64,000 nucleotides of DNA from contig NZ_NGFO01000022.1 in the NCBI RefSeq assembly GCF_002149015.1, positions 1 to 64,000 of the forward strand. Reading direction: 5' to 3'. A program made the translations under genes and the position numbers. This document shows positions 53,198 through 60,866 of the stretch, piece after piece. The stretch is from Gordonia lacunae. GTDB taxonomy: Bacteria > Actinomycetota > Actinomycetes > Mycobacteriales > Mycobacteriaceae. The notes beneath the pieces are model-generated. The model worked only from the letters and a program-made list of their open reading frames with translations. It was not told the DNA's origin and ran no database searches. Numbering within the stretch: the first letter of the stretch is position 1; each line of letters starts with the position of its first letter.

Positions 53198-54061
53198 ATG
53201 TCCGACACCACCAGCGCCATCCGCCTGCGCGGGGACGGCGTCACTCTCGCGGCCGATCGCTGGGATCCGACGACGCAACCCTCGACCGGGACCGCGCTCC
53301 TCCTGCACGGCGGCGGTCAGACGCGTCATTCGTGGCAGCGCACCGGGCAACGGCTCGCCGATCACGGCTGGACCGCGATGACGATCGACGCCCGAGGCCA
53401 CGGGGACAGCGACTGGGCGGCCGACGGCGACTATTCGATCGCCGCGCACGCCCGGGACCTCGCCGCGGTCGTCGCGGCGCTGGACACGCGCCCGGTCCTC
53501 ATCGGCGCCTCGCTCGGGGGCATGGCCTCGCTGATCGCGCAGGGCGCCGACCCGACGCTCGCCCGCGGTCTCGTCCTGGTCGACATCACGCCGAGCGCCG
53601 AACCGGCGGGCCTGGAGAAGATCTCGACCTTCATGCGGGACGGCCTGGCGGGCTTCGACTCGCTGGACGACGCCGCCGCGGCGGTCACCGCCTACAACCC
53701 GCACCGCCGCCGGCCCCCGCGGCCGGACGGGCTGCGCAAGAACCTGCGGTGGCGCGACGGGCGGTGGTACTGGCACTGGGACCCGCAGATGATGGCGGAC
53801 CGGTCCAACAGCCCCGAGCAGGCCGGCGTTCGCGAAGAGCAGGCGCGGACAGCGGCGCGGGCGATCACCGTGCCCACGCTGCTGATCCGCGGTGCGCAAT
53901 CCGATGTGGTCAGTCCGGAGAACGCGCGCGATCTGCTCCGGCTGATCCCGACCGCACGTCAGATCGATGTCGGCGGCGCGGGACACATGGTCAGCGGCGA
54001 CGACAACGACGTCCTGAGCGAAGGACTCATCGAGTTCCTCGACCACGATCTGCCGAACTGA
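53198..54061 (+). CDS. Alpha/beta-hydrolase
   Basis: A 287-residue hydrolase. The oxyanion HGGGQTRHSW loop, nucleophile elbow GASLGGM and catalytic His in GGAGHMVSGDD are visible, with the acid probably in RGAQSDVVSPE. The basic stretch PHRRRPPRPDGLRKNLRWRD falls in the cap. It resembles enol-lactonase or epoxide-hydrolase-like enzymes of catabolic clusters. The ATG at 53198 has GAAGGGAA upstream. It overlaps the convergent transporter gene by 35 bases. Confidence 0.8.
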   Translation: MSDTTSAIRLRGDGVTLAADRWDPTTQPSTGTALLLHGGGQTRHSWQRTGQRLADHGWTAMTIDARGHGDSDWAADGDYSIAAHARDLAAVVAALDTRPVLIGASLGGMASLIAQGADPTLARGLVLVDITPSAEPAGLEKISTFMRDGLAGFDSLDDAAAAVTAYNPHRRRPPRPDGLRKNLRWRDGRWYWHWDPQMMADRSNSPEQAGVREEQARTAARAITVPTLLIRGAQSDVVSPENARDLLRLIPTARQIDVGGAGHMVSGDDNDVLSEGLIEFLDHDLPN

Positions 54062-55394
54062 GGACCGCGCCGGCGCCCGCCTCCGGGCCGACGCGCGACA
54101 ACCATGCCGCACCGAGGCCGAGAAGCGCGATGGCACAGAGCAACACACTCAGCCAGAGGGTCGTGTCGTCGAAGGCGAGCGGCACCGCGACAAGCGGCAC
54201 GATCGCGGCCCCGAGCGCGTTTCCGGCTTCCCGGCCGAGTCCCAGCCCGCTGAACACGTGACGAGACCGGAACAGCTCGGTCACATAGGCACCCATCGGC
54301 CCGAAGACCATGCCCACGCCCAGACCGTTGCCCAGAGCGAGGACGAGCCAGAACATGGCCGAGGACCCGTACTCGGAGAGCAACCAGAATGCGGGCCAGG
54401 CGAACACCGCACTGTAGACGAACCCGCCCATGATGATGACCCGCCGCCCCACGCGATCGGACAGTCCGCCGAACACCGGGATCAGCAATGCATTCGCCAC
54501 CTGCGCGGCGATCAGCCCGATCAGGATGTCGGTGCTGCCCAACCCGAGCTGATTGGCACCGAAGGTGCCCATGAACACGAGGTAGAAGTAACCGATGCCG
54601 GTCATGCCGATGGCCATCACCATCACCACGAGCAGCGCCCTCGGCTGCTGGTTGATGACGTCACGGACGGGGGTCCGCGCCGGCCCGCCGGTGTCCTCGA
54701 TCCGATGGAACTCCGGCGTCTCGGGCAGCGAACGTCGCAACCACAATCCGTACGCGAGGATGAAACCGCTGCACAGGAACGGAATACGCCAGCCCCAGCT
54801 CATGAACACGTCCTCGGACATGACCGTCGAGCAGAGCAGCAGCGCACTGGTACCCAGCACACCACCGAGGGCCGCCCCCATACCCGGCAACGAGCCGAGC
54901 AGACCTCGTTTGCGCTGCGGTGCGAACTCGACGGCGACAAGGGTCGCGCCGCCGTACTCGGCGCTGGCGCCGATGCCCTGGACGATCCGCAGCATCACCA
55001 GCATCAGCGGAGCGAGCCAACCGATCTGGCCGTGGCTCGGCAACAAACCGACCAGCATGGTGGCCGCGCCCATCAGGACGAGCGTGAGGACCAGGATGCG
55101 CTTGCGCCCGTATCGATCTCCGAGGCTGCCCAGGATGACACCGCCGACGGGGCGCACGACGAAACCGATGGCGAACGTCCCCACCGCCTGCAGGGTGCCG
55201 AGGAACGGACTCGACCCGGAGAAGAACACACTCGCGAACACCACGGATGCCGCGGACGCGTAGAGGCTGAAATCGTAGTACTCCAACAGTGTCCCGACGA
55301 ACGCCGCCCGGCCTGCCTTCTTCGACATCTCGGGCGTGGTCGGTGGCGCCGTCGGGGAACCACCGCGGTCCGTCGATGATGTTGTCTGACTCAT
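54027..55394 (-). CDS. MFS transporter, metabolite:H+ symporter (MHS) family
   Basis: A 455-residue, 12-helix importer. The MHS pattern is clear: FVGTLLEYYDFSLYASAASV, then VVRPVGGVILGSLGDRYGRK and RIVQGIGASAEYGGATLVAV. MHS members take up organic acids or aromatic acids, which suits the catabolic genes around it. The ATG at 55394 begins the conserved region. The frame continues to 55565 without support. The octamer TTAGATTA lies about 60 bases upstream. Confidence 0.85.
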   Translation of the reverse strand: MSQTTSSTDRGGSPTAPPTTPEMSKKAGRAAFVGTLLEYYDFSLYASAASVVFASVFFSGSSPFLGTLQAVGTFAIGFVVRPVGGVILGSLGDRYGRKRILVLTLVLMGAATMLVGLLPSHGQIGWLAPLMLVMLRIVQGIGASAEYGGATLVAVEFAPQRKRGLLGSLPGMGAALGGVLGTSALLLCSTVMSEDVFMSWGWRIPFLCSGFILAYGLWLRRSLPETPEFHRIEDTGGPARTPVRDVINQQPRALLVVMVMAIGMTGIGYFYLVFMGTFGANQLGLGSTDILIGLIAAQVANALLIPVFGGLSDRVGRRVIIMGGFVYSAVFAWPAFWLLSEYGSSAMFWLVLALGNGLGVGMVFGPMGAYVTELFRSRHVFSGLGLGREAGNALGAAIVPLVAVPLAFDDTTLWLSVLLCAIALLGLGAAWLSRVGPEAGAGAVLSSADRGRGTR

Positions 55395-55455
55395 GAGATC
55401 CTTCGCCTTCGGTACCGGGCATTGCGCCCGAAAAGGACAGTGACCCTGCGAACAA

Positions 55456-55463
55456 TAATCTAA
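55456..55463 (-). promoter_or_regulatory. TTAGATTA motif, copy upstream of the MHS transporter
   Basis: On the minus strand the sequence GACGTTAGATTATTG lies 62 bases before the transporter start. The octamer TTAGATTA is shared with the promoters at 57597 and 60858, each time in the direction of transcription. It may be a -10 element or a binding site. Confidence 0.4.
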
Positions 55464-55610
55464 CGTCGTTCGTTTATTCGCGGATTCGCACAACACGACT
55501 CGCGGATTGAGCTGTCGCGCAACGACTTGAACTCGCGTCTGCATCCCGAGGCGCGAGCGAGGCAAGCCCTCCCGGCCCCTGAGGTGCGCGGAGCGATGGT
55601 CCGACCGGCG

Positions 55611-56651
55611 TCAGGCCCGGATGGCCTCGAGAATCCGGTTCCTCGATTCTTCGCGACGCGGCCAACCGCCCAGGATCAACGTCGTCAGACAGGTCGGCTT
55701 CCATCTGGTCACGATGTCCTCGCAGATCTTGTCGACCGGCCCCACCAGCGCAACGTCCTCGACCATGGCGGTGGGGACTGCCTGGGCGGCGAGATCGGCG
55801 CGGCCGGCCAGGTAGAACGACTGGATCTCGGCGCACGCCTCGCCCCATCCCATGCGGACGAAGACGTCGTTGTGGAAATTCGCCCCCTTTGCGCCCATTC
55901 CGCCGGCATAGAGGGCGACCACGGGCTTCAGCCGCGCCGCGGCCCGTTCGACATCGTCATCCTCCGCGAGCCAGCACACGTTGGCGATCTCGAAGTCGTC
56001 GGCCGACCGGCGCGCGCCCTCGCGGGCGAACCCGTCCGCCAGCGCGGCACGGTAGAACTCGTCGGTCTTCGGCGAGAACCACAGCGGTGTCCAGCCGTCG
56101 GCGATCTCCGCGGCGAGCGCCACGTTCTTCGGTCCTTCGGCACCCATGTACACCGGGATGTCGGCGCGCAGCGGGTGGACGATCGACCTCAGTGGCTTCC
56201 CCAGCCCCGTGCCCCCGTGGAGCGGAAGCTGAAAGTGCCTGCCGTCGAACGTGACCGGCTCATCCCGCGCCCACACCGCCCGCATGATCGACACGTACTC
56301 ACGCGTGCGCTCCAGCGGGCGCGGATACGGGGCGCCGTACCATCCCTCGACGACCTGGGGTCCCGACGCCCCGATGCCGAGGATGAGCCGTCCGCCGCTG
56401 AGATGGTCGATCGTCTGCGCCGCCATCGCCAGCGCGGTGGGCGTGCGCGCGGCCATCTGGCACACGGAGGTGCCGAGTGCGATGGTCGACGTCTGCGACC
56501 CCCACCACGCCAGTGGTGTCAGGGCATCGGAGCCATAGGATTCCGCGGTCCAGAAGCTGTCCACGCCGAGCGCCTCGGCCTCGGCGAGCGTCTGCTCGAT
56601 CCGCCTCGGCGGTCCCGCTCCCCAGTACCCGGCCATCACACCGACTTTCAT
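55611..56651 (-). CDS. LLM-class F420-dependent oxidoreductase
   Basis: A 346-residue luciferase-like TIM-barrel protein. Typical elements are MKVGVMAGYWGAGPPRRIEQ, ALGVDSFWTAESYGSDALTP, IALGTSVCQMAARTPTALAM and GRLILGIGASGPQVVEGWYG. The last of these, IGASGPQVVEG, is characteristic of mycobacterial F420-dependent enzymes. It probably reduces or oxidises a CoA ester or cyclic intermediate. It lies 64 bases downstream of the enoyl-CoA hydratase on the same strand. Confidence 0.85.
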   Translation of the reverse strand: MKVGVMAGYWGAGPPRRIEQTLAEAEALGVDSFWTAESYGSDALTPLAWWGSQTSTIALGTSVCQMAARTPTALAMAAQTIDHLSGGRLILGIGASGPQVVEGWYGAPYPRPLERTREYVSIMRAVWARDEPVTFDGRHFQLPLHGGTGLGKPLRSIVHPLRADIPVYMGAEGPKNVALAAEIADGWTPLWFSPKTDEFYRAALADGFAREGARRSADDFEIANVCWLAEDDDVERAAARLKPVVALYAGGMGAKGANFHNDVFVRMGWGEACAEIQSFYLAGRADLAAQAVPTAMVEDVALVGPVDKICEDIVTRWKPTCLTTLILGGWPRREESRNRILEAIRA

Positions 56652-56715
56652 CCCGCCACTGCCTCTCCGCCGATATTCCGCTGATGTGGTTGCCGTCCGG
56701 TGGCTCCGACCGGGA

Positions 56716-57525
56716 TCAGTGATTCCGGTAGACCGCAGGCCGCTTCTCGAGAAATGACAGCACCGCCTCGCGATGGTCCCTGGTCATCGCCGCCAGGATC
56801 TGCGTCCGGTTCTCCAGGTCCATCGCCGCACGCAGACTCGGGACCTCGAGGTTCGACCACATCACCTCTTTGGTCATCCACACCCCGAACGGGCTGTTGC
56901 GTGCGATGTCCTCCGCGACATCGATGGCCTCGTCGACGATCCGCTCGGCCGGAACCACTCTCGAGACGAGTCCCACACGCTCGCATTCGGCGGCATCCAC
57001 GGGCCGTCCGGTGAGCATGATCTCCGCGGCCCGGGCGAATCCGATCATCCTGGGGAGCAGCCAGCTGACGCCGATGTCGCAACTCGACTGCCCGCGGTTG
57101 ATGAACGAGGCGTGCATGGACGCGGTCTCGGACATGATCCGGACGTCGGCCATCAGCGCCAATGCCATCCCTCCGCCCGCGGCGGCGCCGTTGATCGCGG
57201 CGATCACCGGCGGCCGCGCCCCACGGAAGGCCTCCACGAGCGCGGCGATGTGCTGCTGCACGCGCATTCCGGCCTGAGCCCGTCCCTCACCCTCCTGAGC
57301 GCCGGGGGGTGCACCGTAACCGCGCAGATCGATTCCCGCACAGAAGGCCCGGCCACTCCCGGTGACCACGATCGCGCGGGTCTCGGAGTCGTGACGCACG
57401 TCTGCCAGCACGTCATGCAGCGACTCGACGAGCTGAGCATTCATCGCGTTCAACGCATCCGGCCGGTCGAGCCGGATGAGCAGCACGCCCGGGCGCGGCC
57501 TCTCGGTCACGATGACATCCGGCAT
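56716..57525 (-). CDS. Enoyl-CoA hydratase/isomerase
   Basis: A 269-residue crotonase. The oxyanion-hole segments are GSGRAFCAGIDLRGY and INGAAAGGGMALALMADVRI. The catalytic position after the second segment reads FINRGQSSCDIGVSWLLPRM, where the usual Glu pair is not obvious (Ser/Asp instead). The reaction may therefore be isomerisation or ring cleavage rather than simple hydration. It is divergent from the SDR at 57652. Confidence 0.85.
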   Translation of the reverse strand: MPDVIVTERPRPGVLLIRLDRPDALNAMNAQLVESLHDVLADVRHDSETRAIVVTGSGRAFCAGIDLRGYGAPPGAQEGEGRAQAGMRVQQHIAALVEAFRGARPPVIAAINGAAAGGGMALALMADVRIMSETASMHASFINRGQSSCDIGVSWLLPRMIGFARAAEIMLTGRPVDAAECERVGLVSRVVPAERIVDEAIDVAEDIARNSPFGVWMTKEVMWSNLEVPSLRAAMDLENRTQILAAMTRDHREAVLSFLEKRPAVYRNH

Positions 57526-57594
57526 GCGGCCTCACACTCCTCGCGGTCATCGCCCCCCGATCTCTCGGCGGGCGCCTCCAATTGAGGCTAATGT

Positions 57595-57606
57595 CTTTAG
57601 ATTAAT
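57595..57606 (+). promoter_or_regulatory. TTTAGATTAAT motif, copy upstream of the SDR at 57652
   Basis: CTTTAGATTAAT lies 46 bases before the SDR start in the divergent region with the enoyl-CoA hydratase gene. The 11-mer TTTAGATTAAT is found again, reversed, at 60856-60866. Confidence 0.5.
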
Positions 57607-57651
57607 TACTCAAGATCGAAGACATCCAGGCACTTTCGAGAGGAGCACGCC

Positions 57652-58479
57652 GTGAACGGACTCGACGGAAAGGTGGCCGTGGTGACCGGTGCGGCCAGCG
57701 GGATCGGCGCGGCGACAGCCGCCCTGCTGGCCGCCCGAGGCGCCCGCGTGGTGGTGACCGACATCGACGACGACCGCGCGATGGCCGTCGCCGCGTCACT
57801 CGGCGACCGTGCGGTCCACCTACACGCGGACGTGACCCGCGAAGACGATGTCGCCGCAGCGGTCGGCGCGGCGGTCACCCACTTCGGCCGCCTGGACGCG
57901 ATGATCAACAACGCCGGCCGGGTCGGTAACTGGACGTACGTCGCCGACACGTCCGCCGAGGACTGGGATTCGGCGTTCGCCGTGCTCGCTCGCAGCGCCT
58001 TCTTCGGCACCAAGCACGCCTCGCGCGTCATGCGCGACCAGGGGTCCGGGACGATCGTCAACGTCTCGTCGGTGGCCGGCGTGCGTACAGGGTTCGGCCC
58101 CCACCCCTACGGTGCCGCGAAAGCCGCGGTCCTGGCGCTGACCCGCAGTGCCGCGCGCGAACTCGCCGAGTTCGGCATCCGCGTCAATGCGGTGACCCCG
58201 GGCGGGGTCGCCACCCGGATCGTGGGCAGTGGTGCGGGACTGGACGGTGACGACCTGGACGCGAGCGTCGAGACCGTGCGCCGGGGGCTGGCCTCGTTCC
58301 AACCCGTCCCCCGGGCGGGCGAGGGAGAGGACATCGCCGGCGCCATCGGCTATCTCGTCTCCGACGACGCTTCCTTCGTCACGGGCCAGAACATGATCGT
58401 CGACGGCGGCCTCACCCTGGGCAAGGCGTGGCCGCGGAACTACCGCGCGGAGGCCGACGCCGCCGCCCGACGTGAGTAG
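57652..58479 (+). CDS. SDR-family oxidoreductase
   Basis: A 275-residue short-chain dehydrogenase. It has TGAASGIGAATAALLAARGA, DIDDDR (NAD-preferring Asp), NNAGRVGNW, SSVAGVRTGFGPHPYGAAKA (catalytic Tyr and Lys) and the C-terminal DGGLTLG. It starts at GTG 57652 with GAGAGGAG upstream. It probably oxidises a hydroxyacyl or cyclic alcohol intermediate of the surrounding pathway. Confidence 0.85.
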   Translation: MNGLDGKVAVVTGAASGIGAATAALLAARGARVVVTDIDDDRAMAVAASLGDRAVHLHADVTREDDVAAAVGAAVTHFGRLDAMINNAGRVGNWTYVADTSAEDWDSAFAVLARSAFFGTKHASRVMRDQGSGTIVNVSSVAGVRTGFGPHPYGAAKAAVLALTRSAARELAEFGIRVNAVTPGGVATRIVGSGAGLDGDDLDASVETVRRGLASFQPVPRAGEGEDIAGAIGYLVSDDASFVTGQNMIVDGGLTLGKAWPRNYRAEADAAARRE

Positions 58480-58488
58480 GTCGGGCGC

Positions 58489-59241
58489 TCAGACGCCCAC
58501 GGGCCCGCCGAGCCACACTCCGACCTCCTCGCCGGAGACGTGCCCACCGCCCTCCCCGACCAGGAAGGACACTGTCGCGGCGATGGACTCGGCGGGAATC
58601 CGCGGCCAGTGCGCGGCCAGGTTCGCCGCCGCGTTCTCGCCGCCCGAGGCGATGATGTCGGTCTCGACGAACCCCGGCATCACGGCATTCACGGTGATGC
58701 CGCGACGGGCGACCTCCTGCGCCATCGACCGGGTCATACCCACGAGCCCGGCCTTCGCCGCCGAATAGGCACTCATCCCCGGCGACGGCCGGCGGCCGCC
58801 GGATGGACTGCTCAGGAAGACGATCCGCCCCCATCCGGCGTCGTACATGCCCGGCAGGGCGGCGTGCGCGCAGTAGAACGCACCGCTGAGATTGACGCCG
58901 ATGACCCGATCCCACTCGTGGGGGTGCTGTGTGCGCGCCGACCCCGCGAGATTCATCCCCGCATTGTTGACCAGCACGGTCGGCGGACCGAGCACCCGCG
59001 TCGCTTCGGTGATCAAGGTCTCCGCCTGCACGGCGTCCGAGACGTCTGCGCGGACGGCTACGGCGCGTCCACCGGCCGCGACGATCTCACTCACCACCGT
59101 CCGGGCCGCCGACTCGCCGGAGGCATAGTTCACCGCGACCGCATGCCCTTCTGCCGCGAGCCGGCGCGAGATCGCGGCGCCGATCCCCCGCCCGCCACCC
59201 GTGACGACCGCAACGCGCTCCGCGCCGCCCACGGTCCTCAC
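58489..59241 (-). CDS. SDR-family oxidoreductase, FabG-like
   Basis: A 250-residue dehydrogenase. It has TGGGRGIGAAISRRLAAEGH, NYASGESAA (an NADP-type loop), NNAGMNLAG, SSPSGGRRPSPGMSAYSAAK (catalytic Ser, Tyr and Lys) and a C-terminal GEEVGVWLGGP. The GTG at 59241 overlaps the acyl-CoA synthetase stop (GTGA), so the two are translationally coupled. Confidence 0.8.
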   Translation of the reverse strand: MRTVGGAERVAVVTGGGRGIGAAISRRLAAEGHAVAVNYASGESAARTVVSEIVAAGGRAVAVRADVSDAVQAETLITEATRVLGPPTVLVNNAGMNLAGSARTQHPHEWDRVIGVNLSGAFYCAHAALPGMYDAGWGRIVFLSSPSGGRRPSPGMSAYSAAKAGLVGMTRSMAQEVARRGITVNAVMPGFVETDIIASGGENAAANLAAHWPRIPAESIAATVSFLVGEGGGHVSGEEVGVWLGGPVGV

Positions 59242-60761
59242 CTGACCTTCGGATAGGTCAGCGGAACGTCTGAATACGTCTCCCGGAGCTGCTTTTTCGA
59301 GATCTTCCCGCTGGGCATCCGCGGCAGACCGCCATCGACGAAGACCACGTACCGTGGCACCTTGTAGTCCGCGAGGTTCCGGTTGCAGAACTCGACGATG
59401 TCGGTCTCGGTGAGACCCTCGACCTTCGTGACCACGGCCGCGGGTGTCTCCCCGAACTTGTCGTCGGGAACGCTGATCACCGCGACCTCCTCGACTCCGG
59501 GGATCCGGTTGATCACCTGCTCGATCTCCACCGGCGAGATGTTCAGACCGCCGGAGATGATCATGTCCTTCAGGCGGTCCACGAAGGTCAGATAACCGTT
59601 CTCGTCGAGCGTGCCGAGGTCGCCGGTGTGCAGCCAGCCGTCGATCAGAGCGGCGCGGGTGGCGTCCTCGTTGCGCCAGTACCCCGGCATCATTCCTGGA
59701 CCTCGTAACAGGATCTGTCCGACAGTGTCCGGGGCGCAGTCGTTCCCGGCGGCGTCGACGACGCGGATCTTGGTGAAGATACCGCCGAAGCCGCACTTGT
59801 CGGGATGATCGGCCGCCTCGGCCCGGGGCATGGCTGTCGCCGATCCGCCGATCTCGGTCTGACCGTAGATCTGCCGCAGCTGCACACCGCGGTCCAGCCA
59901 GACACCCACCAGCGCGGACGGCACACGCGCACCGCCGACATGCGCGGTGGTCAGGTGACCGAGGTCGGCCTCCGCGAAGCCCGCCACGCGGGCGATCTGC
60001 TCGAAGAGGATCGGCGGGCCGGTCAGAGTCGTTGCGCGGCTGTCGATCAGCACCCGCAGCGCGGACTCCGGATCGAATCCGGGTTGCAGGAGCAAGGTCC
60101 CGCCGTGCAACACCGTGCGTGAGATCCCCCAGATGATGCCGGCGGCGGTGAACAGCGGAAGGACCAGCAGGGGGCGCAGGCCGTTCTGCTGGATCGGCTC
60201 CATCAGCGACCACTCGTGCATCTCACCGGCGATCGTCGCGTGCGTGAACACGACCCCCTTCGGCTTACCCGTTGTCCCGCTGGTGAACACGATCGCCGTG
60301 GGATCGGACAGCTCGACCACCGGACTGCGATACGCCGGATGCGCCACGCCGCGCAGCGGTCGGACGTCGGACTCGAACTCGGCGATCACGAAGGTGCCGC
60401 GCGCCCGGCGTACCTCCTCGACGCGTTCGCGCAGATCGGCATCGCAGTACACGACCGTGGGTTCGCAGTCCTCGACGAGGACCGCCAGTTCACCCGCCAG
60501 CATTCGCTGGTTGAACGGTGCCGAGATCGCGCCCACCTTCATGGCGCCCAGCGCGGCGACGCACCATTCCAGGGAATTCACACCGACGTAGCTGACCCGG
60601 TCGCCCACGCCGACGCCGCGGGACCGCAGGTCGTGGGCGACTCCGTCGGCCCAGGCGTCGAGCTCGCCGTAGGTCACGACATCGCCGGCGAAGTCGATCG
60701 CGGCCTGATCCGGCACCGTTGCGGCCCAGTATCCGAGTGCGTCGACGACGGTTCCGCTCAT
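59238..60761 (-). CDS. AMP-forming acyl-CoA synthetase
   Basis: A 507-residue ANL-superfamily ligase. The P-loop is IVFTSGTTGKPKGVVFTHAT, the A4/A5 motif is QIYGQTEIGGSATAMP, and DGWLHTGDLGTLDENGYLTF followed by VDRLKDMIISGGLNISPVEI is the A7/A8 hinge. The catalytic Lys is in PSGKISKKQLR. It activates a carboxylic acid to its CoA ester as the probable entry reaction of this cluster. The ATG at 60761 has AGGAGG upstream. Confidence 0.9.
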   Translation of the reverse strand: MSGTVVDALGYWAATVPDQAAIDFAGDVVTYGELDAWADGVAHDLRSRGVGVGDRVSYVGVNSLEWCVAALGAMKVGAISAPFNQRMLAGELAVLVEDCEPTVVYCDADLRERVEEVRRARGTFVIAEFESDVRPLRGVAHPAYRSPVVELSDPTAIVFTSGTTGKPKGVVFTHATIAGEMHEWSLMEPIQQNGLRPLLVLPLFTAAGIIWGISRTVLHGGTLLLQPGFDPESALRVLIDSRATTLTGPPILFEQIARVAGFAEADLGHLTTAHVGGARVPSALVGVWLDRGVQLRQIYGQTEIGGSATAMPRAEAADHPDKCGFGGIFTKIRVVDAAGNDCAPDTVGQILLRGPGMMPGYWRNEDATRAALIDGWLHTGDLGTLDENGYLTFVDRLKDMIISGGLNISPVEIEQVINRIPGVEEVAVISVPDDKFGETPAAVVTKVEGLTETDIVEFCNRNLADYKVPRYVVFVDGGLPRMPSGKISKKQLRETYSDVPLTYPKVR

Positions 60762-60855
60762 GTACAGCCTCCTGTTGGGTGTGGATGCCGCCGACTCGGT
60801 CAGGCGCGCAGGGCGATACCGGGCCCCACCGGTCGGGGTGTCCCGGATCACACCG

Positions 60856-60866
60856 ATTAATCTAAA
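60856..60866 (-). promoter_or_regulatory. TTTAGATTAAT motif, copy upstream of the acyl-CoA synthetase
   Basis: On the minus strand the sequence ATACTTTTAGATTAATCGG lies about 95 bases before the synthetase start, just after the molybdopterin oxidoreductase stop. It shares an exact 11-mer with 57596-57606. Confidence 0.5.
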
